Assembly: GCF_014647835.1 (NCBI RefSeq)
Contig: NZ_BMPY01000031.1
Span: 21,344-85,343 of the forward strand
DNA: 64,000 nucleotides
Source: Microbispora rosea subsp. aerata
GTDB lineage: Bacteria; Actinomycetota; Actinomycetes; Streptosporangiales; Streptosporangiaceae
Direction of reading: 5' to 3'
The translations under genes were made by a program, and so were the position numbers. Shown one piece after another: positions 10,719 to 19,725 of this stretch. Numbering within the stretch: the stretch's first letter is position 1; every line of letters starts with the position of its first letter. The notes below the pieces were generated by a model, which was not told the origin of the DNA, made no database searches, and saw only the letters and a list, made by a program, of their open reading frames with translations.

Positions 10719-11642
10719 GTGACGACCTTCAACCTGACCGAGACGACCGCGTCGAAGATCTCCTCGACGCTCACCCGCCTGCGGCATCAGATGGGCGCGC
10801 CCGCCGTCGGCATGGTGCTGACGCTCGTCGTCGTGGTGGACGAGGCGGGGCAGTACGACGCCCTGCGCGCGGCCACGGAGGCGGCGCGCGAGCACCCCTC
10901 GCGCATCCTGATAGTGATCAGCCGCGACCCGGCCGAGCCCAACCGGCTGGACGCGGAGATCCGCGTGGGCGAGTCGGCGCCGGGCGAGGTCGTGCTGCTG
11001 CGCCTGTACGGCGAGCTGACCGAGCACGCCGACTCGGTGATCACACCGCTGCTGCTCACCGACACGCCGGTGGTGGTGTGGTGGCCGGGCGAATGCCCGG
11101 CCGTCCCCGCCAAGGACCCCATCGGCAACCTGGGCAGCCGCAGGATCATGGACGCCCGGTCGGCCGCGGACGCGGTCGCCGCCATCTCCTCGCGGGCCGC
11201 CAGCTACGTCCCCGGCGACACCGATTTGGCCTGGACCCGGCTGACGCCGTGGCGCAGCCTGCTGGCCGCCGCCTTCGACCAGCCCATCGGGAAGATCACC
11301 GGAGGTGTGGTCGAGGCCGCGACCGGCAACCCCAGCGCGCCGCTGCTGGCCGCCTGGCTGTGCGACCGGCTGGGGGCGCCGATCCAGATCACCGAGTCCG
11401 CCGGCCCCGGCCTCACGGGCGTACGGCTGTCGATCGAGGGCGGCGGCGAGCTCACGGTGAGCAGGACCGACGCCAGGCTCGCCACGCTGTCGCGGCCCGG
11501 CAACCCCGACCGGCGGGTCGCCCTGGCCCGCAGGCCGACCTCGGAGCTGCTGGCCGAGGAGCTGCGCAGGCTCGACCCCGACGACATATACGCCGCCGCG
11601 ATCCGCCGCCTGGCGGAGATGAAGGGGCGGGGATCGCGGTGA
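10719..11642 (+). CDS. opcA: Glucose-6-phosphate dehydrogenase assembly protein OpcA
   Basis: 307 residues. OpcA is needed for activity and redox control of glucose-6-phosphate dehydrogenase in cyanobacteria and actinobacteria and is nearly always next to zwf, as here. The N-terminus TTFNLTETTASKISSTLTRLR and the TPVVVWWPGE segment are typical. The GTG start at 10719 has GGAG seven bases upstream. Its stop overlaps the pgl start (GTGA), showing translational coupling. Confidence 0.95.
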   Translation: MTTFNLTETTASKISSTLTRLRHQMGAPAVGMVLTLVVVVDEAGQYDALRAATEAAREHPSRILIVISRDPAEPNRLDAEIRVGESAPGEVVLLRLYGELTEHADSVITPLLLTDTPVVVWWPGECPAVPAKDPIGNLGSRRIMDARSAADAVAAISSRAASYVPGDTDLAWTRLTPWRSLLAAAFDQPIGKITGGVVEAATGNPSAPLLAAWLCDRLGAPIQITESAGPGLTGVRLSIEGGGELTVSRTDARLATLSRPGNPDRRVALARRPTSELLAEELRRLDPDDIYAAAIRRLAEMKGRGSR

Positions 11643-12418
11643 CCGCCGTTCCCACCGTCATCGTCCACCGCGACGCCGAAGTGCTGGCCCAGGCCGTGGC
11701 CGCCCGCCTCATCACGCGGCTGGTGGACACCCAGGCGGCCCGCGGCTCCGCACACCTGGTGCTGACCGGCGGCACCGTGGGCATCGCGACGCTCGCCGCC
11801 CTCGCGGGGACGGCGGCGCGCGACGCCATCGACTGGCGGGCGCTCGACATCTGGTGGGGCGACGAGCGGTTCCTGCCGACCGGCCACCCGGAGCGCAACG
11901 AGACCGGGGCACGCCAGGCCCTGCTCGACCACGTCGACGTCGACCCGGCGCGGGTGCACCCGATGCCCGGCCCCGACTCGGGGATGACCGCCGAGGAGGC
12001 CGCCGACGCGTACGCGGTGGAGCTGGCCAAGGCGGCCAGGCCCGAGGACCACGGGCCGGTGCCGTCGTTCGACCTGCTGCTGCTCGGCATGGGCCCCGAC
12101 GGCCACGTGGCCTCGCTGTTCCCCGGTCTGCCGGCCCTCTACGAGGAGGAGCGGCCGGTCGTGTCCGTGCACGGCTCCCCCAAGCCGCCGCCGACCCGGC
12201 TGTCGCTGACGTTCCCCGCGCTGCGGGCCGCCAGGGAGATCTGGGTCGTCGCGGCGGGCGAGGAGAAGGCGCAGGCGGTCAGGATGGCGCTGTCCGACGC
12301 CGGACCGTTCCAGGTGCCGGCCGCCGGGGCGCGCGGGCGGCAGCGAACGCTGTTCCTGCTCGACCGCGCCGCCGCGCACAAGATCCCGCCGTCCCTGGGG
12401 CGCATCGCCTCCCCCTGA
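11639..12418 (+). CDS. pgl: 6-phosphogluconolactonase
   Basis: 259 residues, the usual length of the DevB/Pgl family. Hydrolyses 6-phosphogluconolactone made by Zwf. Signatures: VLTGGTVGIATLAAL, WWGDERFLP, NETGARQALLDH and LLLGMGPDGHVASLFPG. The GTG start at 11639 overlaps the opcA stop by four bases, which fixes the start. Last gene of the pentose phosphate operon; a GC-rich hairpin follows within 60 bp. Confidence 0.95.
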   Translation: MTAVPTVIVHRDAEVLAQAVAARLITRLVDTQAARGSAHLVLTGGTVGIATLAALAGTAARDAIDWRALDIWWGDERFLPTGHPERNETGARQALLDHVDVDPARVHPMPGPDSGMTAEEAADAYAVELAKAARPEDHGPVPSFDLLLLGMGPDGHVASLFPGLPALYEEERPVVSVHGSPKPPPTRLSLTFPALRAAREIWVVAAGEEKAQAVRMALSDAGPFQVPAAGARGRQRTLFLLDRAAAHKIPPSLGRIASP

Positions 12419-12428
12419 CGAGAGACGA

Positions 12429-12475
12429 CGGAAACGGCCGGGCCGGGGCCCACACACCCCCGCCCGGCCGTTCCG
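12429..12475 (+). terminator. Hairpin ending the tkt-pgl operon
   Basis: Arms CGGAAACGGCCGGGC and GCCCGGCCGTTCCG pair over 14 bp with one bulged A and an 18-base loop, starting 10 bp after the pgl stop. The sequence after it is TTTCC, a very short T-run, typical of actinobacterial terminators. Confidence 0.75.
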
Positions 12476-12610
12476 TTTCCACGCGGGCTCGGCCCATCAC
12501 CCTGGTCGTACGGGCATGGCAATTCGCGACACCCCGTGGTCGTTCATGACGTCATCGCCTGTGAGGTGCCCGCTTCTTCGCGGCGCGGGCAGCCGCGACG
12601 CGTTCACCGC

Positions 12611-13459
12611 TCATCCCGGGAGCCTGTTGTGCAGGGCGGCGCGGGCCTCATCGACGCGCTCGCGGGCAGAGCGGGCGGCGCGTTCGGCGTCGGCCTCCTC
12701 GCGCCGGGCGACCTCCAGCCGGTGGTCGGCCGACCTCAGCTTCTCCTTGGCCTTGGCCAGCTTGGCGGTGAGCGCCTCGACCTTGGCCGCGCGCCGTTCG
12801 TGCTCGCGTTCGGCCTCGGCCCGTTCGGCCTCCCGGTCGGCGCGGGCCCGCTCCGTCTCCCGCGCCACCCGCTCGGCCTCGGCGAGGGCCTCCTCCAGCC
12901 TCTTGGCGCGGCTCTCGGCCTCGCGTCCGGCCTTCGGCGCGGGCTTCGCGCGTGCCGCCGGTGCGGGCGCGGGCCGTACGACCGGGGCGGGGGTGAAGCC
13001 GCTGTAGCTCAGGGGGCGGGCCAGCGTGCCCCGGCGCACCTGCTCGGCCGCGTCCTCGTCCACCACGGCGGCGTCGAGGGTCTGCTCGATCTCCAGGTCG
13101 GCCGTGGGGGCCAGCGGATGCCCGGCCGCCTCGGCCTCCTCGCGTACGGACCGGACGAGCCGGGCGATGAGCGGGGTCCGCTCGCGGCCGGCCTCGGCCA
13201 GCGCGTCGGCGTCCTGGGCGCGCCAGGCCTCCCGCAGCCGCCGGCCGAGGTCGAGCAGCCGGCCGATCTCATCTGAGCGCTCCCGGGCCGTCCGGTTGAC
13301 CGCCCAGGCCACGACGGTGGGCTTGCGCAGCGCGTTGATCCGCTTGGCCAGCGCGGCGTCCCCCGCCGCCTTCGCTTCCTTCGCCAGCGCTTCACGGGCC
13401 GCGGTGAACTCCTCGGGCACCACGCCGTAGAGCCGCCCGGCCGCCTCATCGACGTCCAC
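12611..13459 (-). CDS. Predicted coiled-coil protein, function unknown
   Basis: 282 residues from a GTG at 13459 (VDVDEAAGRLYGVVPEEFTAAREALAKEA). The N-terminal 150 residues look globular and carry KRINALRKPTVVAWAVNRTAR, recognisable from hypothetical proteins of Streptomyces relatives. Residues about 160-275 are a long charged coiled coil (Ala/Arg/Glu heptads). No catalytic motif or membrane segment. It is divergent from the YCII gene, 47 bp between starts. The open frame continues upstream of this GTG, but that part overlaps the opposite gene and has shadow-like Pro/Arg composition. A 7-bp hairpin at 12578-12598 downstream may terminate it. Confidence 0.7.
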   Translation of the reverse strand: MDVDEAAGRLYGVVPEEFTAAREALAKEAKAAGDAALAKRINALRKPTVVAWAVNRTARERSDEIGRLLDLGRRLREAWRAQDADALAEAGRERTPLIARLVRSVREEAEAAGHPLAPTADLEIEQTLDAAVVDEDAAEQVRRGTLARPLSYSGFTPAPVVRPAPAPAARAKPAPKAGREAESRAKRLEEALAEAERVARETERARADREAERAEAEREHERRAAKVEALTAKLAKAKEKLRSADHRLEVARREEADAERAARSARERVDEARAALHNRLPG

Positions 13460-13506
13460 AGACCACGTGTACCCTTTGGCGCTCCACCGTGGTAGGTGAT
13501 CTCCGC

Positions 13507-14055
13507 ATGGAGTTCTTCTGCTACCACCGCGATCGGCCGGGCTCGATGGCACTGCGCCACGAGCTGGCCGAAAAACACTGGTCCTACATGGACCGGTACG
13601 CCGCGACGATGATCGCCCGTGGCCCGACCCTCGACCGCGCCGCGGGCGTCGCCACCGGCAGCGTGCACATCGTCGGCCTGCCGGACCCCGCCGCCGCCCG
13701 CGCGTTCGCCTTCGACGAGCCCAACTACCAGGCCGGTGTGTATCGGGACGTGATGGTGCGGCGGTGGCGCAACGCGCTGGGGCGCACCATGTGGGACTTC
13801 CCCGGCGGCCGGGACGGCGGCAACCGATATCTGGTGCTGGGTTTGGGCCGCGGGGAGGCCGCCGACCTCGTCCCGCCACCCGACCGGGACGAGCTGATCG
13901 CGTACGGGCCGCTGCTGTCCGACGACGGCGCCGCCTGGCTGGGCACGGCGGTGCTGCTCCGCGCGCCGGACCCGGACGCGGCACGCGCCGTCCTGACTCC
14001 GGACCGGTACGCCGTGATCGAGGTGCACGACTGGCAGTTCGGCGGGCGGCGGTAA
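13507..14055 (+). CDS. Tandem YCII-domain protein
   Basis: 182 residues. The N-terminal half (MEFFCYHRDRPGSMALRHELAEKHWSYMD through PNYQAGVYRDVMVRRW) is a YCII/YciI-like ferredoxin-like domain. The C-terminal half repeats the pattern in shorter form (LIAYGPLLSDDGAAWLGTAVLL then PDRYAVIEVHDWQFGGRR), so the protein looks like two fused YCII units; most YCII proteins are about 100 residues. YCII proteins are thought to bind small molecules or act as minor enzymes; no function is assigned. ATG at 13507. Confidence 0.75.
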   Translation: MEFFCYHRDRPGSMALRHELAEKHWSYMDRYAATMIARGPTLDRAAGVATGSVHIVGLPDPAAARAFAFDEPNYQAGVYRDVMVRRWRNALGRTMWDFPGGRDGGNRYLVLGLGRGEAADLVPPPDRDELIAYGPLLSDDGAAWLGTAVLLRAPDPDAARAVLTPDRYAVIEVHDWQFGGRR

Positions 14056-14177
14056 CAGTCCGCGGCGGCCGTGATCGGGTCGAGGGGCGATGCGTAGCAG
14101 CATGTGACGCGATGGCGACGTGTGCGGGAGCAAAAACCGGCGCTCGACCTCCTCGGCCCTCCAGCCGGGGCGAGCGT

Positions 14178-14200
14178 GCACAAAATGCCATCAATTGTGC
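14178..14200. promoter_or_regulatory. Dyad in an AT-richer patch upstream of the nuclease remnant
   Basis: GCACAA at 14178-14183 and TTGTGC at 14195-14200 form a 6-bp dyad with an 11-base spacer, in a stretch (14175-14225) clearly less GC-rich than its surroundings. It lies between the YCII stop and the nuclease remnant. It could be an operator or promoter part; no confident -10/-35 pair was seen. Confidence 0.3.
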
Positions 14201-14299
14201 AGAAATCGCCAAGACATGCACGCCCGTTCCGGGGCACACTGACGCCTGTCTTCCGTTACTCGGACGGGGCAAACACGCGGGTTGAGGAGCGCGCGTGTT

Positions 14300-14335
14300 C
14301 TGCCGCGGCCCGCATGGGCATGCGGGCCGCGGCAG
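14300..14335. terminator. Perfect 16-bp hairpin with GGGC loop
   Basis: Arms CTGCCGCGGCCCGCAT (14300-14315) and ATGCGGGCCGCGGCAG (14320-14335) pair perfectly around a 4-base loop. It sits exactly at the 5' edge of the recognisable nuclease-gene remnant and would cover any ATG there. It looks like an actinobacterial terminator, so the open frame across it is unlikely to be normal coding sequence. Confidence 0.65.
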
Positions 14336-14341
14336 AAATCC

Positions 14342-17201
14342 CTACTCAGATCCCACAGTCCGCGGGTGACCGAGATCTTGGGGCCACTCCGGCGCCCGAG
14401 CCCGACCCCTCACCCAGCCCGGGCGATCCCGACACCACGCCTCCCACCGTGCTCGGGACCCTGCCGGATGCGAACGCGGTGGACGTCGACGTACGCAGCG
14501 AGATACGGGTGTCGTTCAGCGAGGCGGTGTCGGCCGCACAGATCACCCTCAGGGACGCCGAGGGCCAGCCCATCGCGGGGACCTCCACCATGGAGATCTC
14601 GGACACTGTGCTCGTTTTCCGGCCGAGCGCCTCCCTTCCCGTCGGCGAGCTGACGGCCGAGGTTTCCGGCGCGCAAGACGCCGCCGGGAACACCTTGTCG
14701 GAACCGTACACCTGGTCGTTCACGACTTCGACGGGGACGGCGTCACCTTCACCCTCACCCACCCCTACCCCGACACCTACTCCCACCCCGACACCGAGCC
14801 CTGTCCCGGGGCTGGTGGCGGCCTATGGCATGAACGAGGGGTCGGGCACCGGGGTGGCCGATTCGTCCGGGCAGAACAACAACGGCACGGGCAGCAACAT
14901 CAGCTGGGCGGACGGCAAGTACGGCAAGGCGGTGTCGTTCAACGGCTACTCCAGCTGGGTCACGGTCGGCCACGCCTCGTCGCTGCGCCTGTCCACCGGC
15001 ATGACCGTCTCGGCCTGGGTGCGGCCCAGCACGGTGACGGACTACCGCAGCGTGGTCATGAAGGAGCTGGCCTCGCTGTACGGCGCCTCCTACTCGCTGT
15101 ACGCCTCCGACGGGCAGGGCCCGGCCGGGTACCTGACGACGACGGACGACGAGTGGGCGGAGTTCGGCCCCTCCACACCGCTGCCGGCCAATACCTGGAG
15201 CCACATCGCCGTGACCTACTACAACGGCACGACGGCCCGGTTGTTCGTCAACGGCAGCCAGGTGGCCTCCTACCCGCTGAGCGGCGGCATCGTGGACGAC
15301 GGCGGCCCGCTGCGCATCGGCGGCAACGACCTGTGGGGCGAGCACTTCAAGGGCCTGATCGACGAGGTCCGCGTCTACAACCGCGCCCAGACCCAAGCCG
15401 AGATCCAGGCCGACATGAAGGCGCCGCCGCCCCGGCCGGGGCGCAGGCACTGGCCGAGGCGAACCGGCAAGCCACGGCCGAGAACGCCCCCAGGGTCGAG
15501 AAGCTGGCGGTGGCAGACAGCCGGCCGGCGAAGGCAGCCGCCTCCACCGGCGACGCCGCGCCGTCCCTGGACATCTGGGTCTCGAACCCGCAGGACAGCG
15601 AGGCGAGAATCGAAGTCCAGGTCGCGAACAAACCCGGCAGGCGCTCGCCCGGACAGCGGCCGATCTGGTCCGGCGAGGCCACCGCGGAGCCCGGCGGCTC
15701 CTCCCGGATCACGCTCTCGATGCCCAAGGGCAAGCTCACGCCGGGATCGAAGGCGCGGTGGCGGGCGCGCACCGTCGCCGATGGCGTCGCGGGCGAATGG
15801 ACGAGCTGGCAGGAGTTCACCGCAGGCGACCCGGTGTCCGGGAAGAAGACCGACGATCGGGCGGATCGGCCGTCCACCACGGCGAATCAGCCGCTGCTCG
15901 CTCAGGCGGCCTCCAGGAAATTCCCATACAACCGCATGGCTCATGAAGAATGCCAGCAAGCGGTGGCCAATCCCAATCGGCCTGCGTACGAGATCGCCTG
16001 GGACAAGAACTTACGGGGCTTCAGGCATAAGAACTCGTACAACACCTGTTTCGCCATGTGGGTGGGCGAGCGCGACGAAGACGACGACATCGACCGGGAC
16101 ATCGAGCTGTTCTCGGTCACCAAATGGGTCGCACGGGTCACCATCGTGTTCCACACCTATGTGGGCAAATACCGGAACACCCAGCCGAGGGACAAGGCCG
16201 GCTTCAGCCGGGCCACGAACAGCCGCCAGATCAGCGCCTGGATACGCGTCGACCGCGTCCAAATGATCGACGACGATTGGGAGGACCGAAAGTTCGCCAT
16301 CTTCCTCGGCGAGAACGGCGACACGAACTGCAGCTCGACCTACCGGGACAGCAGCGGCGCGATCAAATCCGCCCGCTACGGCATCAGTGACACCGTGGCC
16401 AATTGGAGAAACGGCGGGGATCGAGAGATCCTTCTCGACGTTCCGGAAAACCCAAACCACCTGGACAAGGCCGCGACCTGTAGCGTCAATCCGGCGATCC
16501 GATACGAGTACAATCCGGATCTAAGCGACAAACTCCGTTATTTCAGCCCGTTCTTCAGTGACCCGAAGCGGACTGTCGCGTTCATCTGCGACAGCGCACA
16601 ATACATCACCGCCTACCAGGGTGGATGCGTCATCGGTTCGATCCGCCCGGTGTTCATCCTCGACGGCAACGACCCCAAGGTGGACGAGAGCGCGGATCAC
16701 TGGTACGCGGCGCTGTACCATCCCGACCTCACGTACCCGAGGAAGCTGTCCGGAAGTAAGGTCATTCCGGGCCGCCTCAACTGGAGCAACCTCGGCTGCA
16801 CCGGGCCCGGCAACGTCACCTGTCTGCATCGGACCAGAAGCCAGAGTGTCATCGACCAAAACCGCAATGACTACGCCATTCCCACCTGCCGGATGCAGAA
16901 GAGTGGGTACAAGAGTCCCGACAGCTGCGACGAATTCCCCTTCGCGAGCACTATCCAGGGGGCGGCGCACCCGACGTTCGATTTCTCCACGAATATCATC
17001 AACGTGCGGGATAATTGCGCCTCCGGCTCCCGTACGCGAGTGTTCTACGACCGTCATCGCGTCCGCGATAACATGGCCTTCTGGGTTGACGTGATTCGCC
17101 CCGGCAAGTCCATTCCGGAAAGCGGAGCCCCTGGTGTAGTGGTTCAGGAACTGCTACCGGAAGAGCTGCCCATCGTCTGCGCACCGGAAGACATGGGCTG
17201 A
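14342..17201 (+). pseudogene. Big_5-LamG-NucA/NucB secreted nuclease gene, 5'-truncated and frameshifted
   Basis: Frame 1 (to about 15430) encodes an SbsA/Big_5 Ig-like domain (TTPPTVLGTLPDANAVDVD...), a Pro/Thr/Ser linker and a LamG concanavalin-like domain ending GLIDEVRVYNRAQTQAEIQADMKA. The reading then continues only in another frame: a beta-rich domain (LDIWVSNPQDSEARIEVQV) and a NucA/NucB-type DNase domain with SCDEFPFAST near 16920-16950, stopping at 17201. One missing base in the C-run at 15430-15433 would join both frames as ...DMKAPP-PAGAQALAE. There is no signal peptide; frame 1 runs upstream through a perfect hairpin. The 15.9-17.1 kb part is less GC-rich than the backbone. Family knowledge: NucA/NucB domains are secreted nucleases, also found as polymorphic-toxin tips. 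Could be a sequencing error, programmed -1 shift or true decay. Confidence 0.7.
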
Positions 17202-17210
17202 CCGTCACGG

Positions 17211-17242
17211 CGGGTGGGACGGACAGCGTGCCGTCCCACCCG
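17211..17242 (+). terminator. 12-bp perfect hairpin after the nuclease gene
   Basis: Arms CGGGTGGGACGG (17211-17222) and CCGTCCCACCCG (17231-17242) with an 8-base loop, starting 10 bp after the nuclease stop and 34 bp before the DUF6461-like start. It may end or attenuate transcription into the downstream gene. Confidence 0.7.
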
Positions 17243-17275
17243 GTTCCAGGTCTGAGCTGAACGAGAGGCTTCGGG

Positions 17276-18388
17276 ATGAGTGGACTCGCAGGCCACTACA
17301 CAGACGCGCACACCTACCTGCCGGAGGCCGGGTGCATCACCTGGGTCCGCGACGGCGATTTCGAGGAGGTCGTCCGCCGGATCGGCGGCGACCCCGGCAT
17401 GGCCTACCCGGCGACCTTCGACGAGGTGGACGCCCGGAACTGGGACCTGATCGACGAAGAAGACCAGGAGATCGTTCTGGCGTCCCGGCACGGTGAGTGG
17501 ACCGTCTTCCTGCGGTCGTCCCGCGGAGGTGGAGCCGCGTCGGCGAAATCCCTGTCCGCGGGCGGGGAAGCGCTGTCGTTCGCATGGACCGCCGACGGCG
17601 TCATGCTTGTCACCTACGCGAGGGACGGGCAGGTGGTCGCGATGTTCGACCCCGCCGACCTGAACACGATGAACCCGGAGAGCGGGCGTGAATGGCTCGC
17701 CGCCGTGTTCCCCGCCCCGGAGCGGTGGCCGGAGAACAGGCGGGCGTCGGTGCTGGCTCTGGGTGAGGAGCTGTCCGGTGTCCGGTTGGACCGGGAATGG
17801 CGCCACGGCCGGCACCTGGCGATCCCCCTGGGCGGCGCCACCCCTCCCGCACCGCGCGAACCCGAGCCCTTCCGTCTGGAGGATTGGGAAGAGCCGTACG
17901 CCCTCCGGGACCCTCGAGTGACGACGATCATGAATGATCCGTCACCCGAGCGGTACGACGACGTCATTCACCTGTCGATCGAGATCGCTCTCGGATACGC
18001 CACGCCGGGAAGCGAACTGGAACGGGAAGCCCTCCGGGTCATCGCTTCCGGAGTCCGCGACGAGCGTTCCGAACGGATCCGCGCGGACCTGCGGGTGGCC
18101 ATGGACCAGGCCGTCGAGAGGCGGCAGGAGCTCGAGAAATCGTGGCCCGATCCGGGCGTGGACTTCGCGGCGTACCTCGAGTGCGCGCGGCACCCGGACA
18201 TCGTCCGGGAGAACAAGGCCGCGGCCCTGCTGCACGTCCTGCATCAGGCGCTGGACCCGGACCGGGCGGAGGCCGCGAGGCGTACGCCGGAAGAGCTGAG
18301 TGGTCTGGAGCTCGACATCGACGACAACGTCATGAAGAACGTGCTGAGCCGCCTCGCCTTCTGGATCGCGCACGGCGTGAATCCCTAG
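17276..18388 (+). CDS. DUF6461-like protein, possible immunity partner of the nuclease
   Basis: 370 residues; ATG at 17276 with AGAGG seven bases upstream. The first 160 residues resemble DUF6461 (CITWVRDGDFEEVVRRIGGDP, then GEWTVFLRSS, then SAGGEALSFAWTADGVMLVTYARDGQVVAMFDP), an actinobacterial domain I recall as often lying near toxins or kinases; the match is from memory and unverified. The remainder is an acidic helical region (EREALRVIASGVRDERSERIRADLR). Cytoplasmic by composition, no signal peptide. Position just downstream of a NucA/NucB gene, on the same strand, fits an immunity role; this is inference. Confidence 0.6.
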   Translation: MSGLAGHYTDAHTYLPEAGCITWVRDGDFEEVVRRIGGDPGMAYPATFDEVDARNWDLIDEEDQEIVLASRHGEWTVFLRSSRGGGAASAKSLSAGGEALSFAWTADGVMLVTYARDGQVVAMFDPADLNTMNPESGREWLAAVFPAPERWPENRRASVLALGEELSGVRLDREWRHGRHLAIPLGGATPPAPREPEPFRLEDWEEPYALRDPRVTTIMNDPSPERYDDVIHLSIEIALGYATPGSELEREALRVIASGVRDERSERIRADLRVAMDQAVERRQELEKSWPDPGVDFAAYLECARHPDIVRENKAAALLHVLHQALDPDRAEAARRTPEELSGLELDIDDNVMKNVLSRLAFWIAHGVNP

Positions 18389-18398
18389 ACCCGGTCCA

Positions 18399-18434
18399 TC
18401 CTGGTCCGGCGCCCTGAGCTACGCCGGACCAGGA
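18399..18434. terminator. Bidirectional hairpin between convergent genes
   Basis: Arms TCCTGGTCCGGCG and CGCCGGACCAGGA (13 bp, perfect) with a 10-base loop lie between the DUF6461-like stop and the ACT-GNAT stop and can serve both strands. Confidence 0.8.
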
Positions 18435-18452
18435 GGACCACCCGTGAAGGCG

Positions 18453-19529
18453 TCAGCTCGGGGATGCCGTCGCCATCACGCCCACGGCGATCCGCGCCTC
18501 CACCACACCGGGATCCTCGGTGGGGGTGAGCGTCGCGCCGAGGGAGCTCAGCAGCCTGCGCATGCGCGTGTTGTCGTACAGGAGGTTCGCCCGCACCTCG
18601 GCGAACCCGAGGTCCCTGGCCTGGGCGAGGAGCATCCGGGCCAGGTGGGTGCCGAGCCCGCGGCCCTGCCAGCGGTCCTCCACGAGGAAGGCCATCTCCG
18701 CGATGCCGGGGTCCGCGGTGAACATGAGCGTCGCGATCGCGACAACCTGCCCATCGTGACCGGCGACGAGCGACTGCCCCCGGGCGCGGTCGCACAGCCG
18801 GTCGAACATGCGCGGCGGCAGGGTGGGGTTGGCGGTGAAGTAGCGGAACCTGCGCGTCTCGGGCGAGCAGCGCTCGTGCAGGTCGCGCAGCGCCTCGCGG
18901 TAGAGCGGAGTCAGCGGCTTGACCTGCACCTCGGCGCCGTCGGCGAGCCGCACCGGCCCCTCTGCCGCGGACGGTTCCGCCGGCGGCTGCGCCAGCCTCA
19001 CCATCGCGGCGGCGCGGGCCGCCTCGGTCAGGGTGAACGGGAGCCCGGAGCGGCGCAGCCGGATCGACCGCCGCGGCGCCACGGGCACCACGAGCAGGGT
19101 CGGGTCGGGCAGTTCCGGGGTCTCTCCCTCGTCCCGCTCGGCGTCCTCGCCGCGCCCCCGCGCGCCGGCCGAGCCGTACACCCAGCGGGCGTCGTCGGCG
19201 CGCAGCAGCTCGGCCAGGATCTCCGGCAGGCGCCAGGGAGCCGAGCGCAGCCGGGCGGCGAGCAGCAGCGTGCGCGTCGGCTCGTCGGTCAGCTCGTGGG
19301 CGGTGGCGGGCACGATCCGCACCCGCCGGCCCCCGGCGGCCTCCAGCGCCTCGCGCACGGTCTCGGGGGAGGCGGGGATGTCCGTGATGAACTCGTCGAC
19401 CGTGCCGTCCGTGTCGGGCTGCACCGAAAGGCCCAGGATGTTGCCGCCCTTGTCGGCCAGGGCGGTCGCCAGCGACGCCAGCCGCCCGGGCCGCTCGTCC
19501 ACGGTCGTACGAATCCGGAAGAATCCCAT
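18453..19529 (-). CDS. ACT-GNAT fusion acetyltransferase
   Basis: 358 residues. Residues 1-75 form an ACT domain (FFRIRTTVDERPGRLASLATALADKGGNILGL), the class that binds amino acids allosterically. Residues about 205-340 are a GNAT domain with acetyl-CoA loop EDRWQGRGLGTHLARMLL and the C-terminal YDNTRMRRLLSSLGA. Between them is a linker of about 90 residues. Family knowledge: ACT-GNAT fusions in actinobacteria are amino-acid-responsive protein lysine acetyltransferases, some acting on acetyl-CoA synthetase. Which amino acid or target applies here is not visible. Divergent from the FAD oxidoreductase; ATG at 19529. Confidence 0.85.
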   Translation of the reverse strand: MGFFRIRTTVDERPGRLASLATALADKGGNILGLSVQPDTDGTVDEFITDIPASPETVREALEAAGGRRVRIVPATAHELTDEPTRTLLLAARLRSAPWRLPEILAELLRADDARWVYGSAGARGRGEDAERDEGETPELPDPTLLVVPVAPRRSIRLRRSGLPFTLTEAARAAAMVRLAQPPAEPSAAEGPVRLADGAEVQVKPLTPLYREALRDLHERCSPETRRFRYFTANPTLPPRMFDRLCDRARGQSLVAGHDGQVVAIATLMFTADPGIAEMAFLVEDRWQGRGLGTHLARMLLAQARDLGFAEVRANLLYDNTRMRRLLSSLGATLTPTEDPGVVEARIAVGVMATASPS

Positions 19530-19725
19530 CGCTACCCGCTCCCTCCGTCGCGCTGGTCTACAGCGTGACGGAGCGCTGTTACACGATTGCTACGCAGCGG
19601 TGAGCCGATCGTTTCCTATCGGTATGTCGCGTTACGACTGCGATTATCCACATATGTCCCGTCGGATCTCCACGACATCCGTCGCCGGATGGCGGGACGA
19701 GAACGGATATAGCAGGATGTGCACC

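Noticed and set aside
13460-14272. N-terminal extension of the coiled-coil gene
   Set aside because: It overlaps the YCII gene on the other strand and shows Pro/Arg shadow composition; the GTG at 13459 gives a coherent protein.
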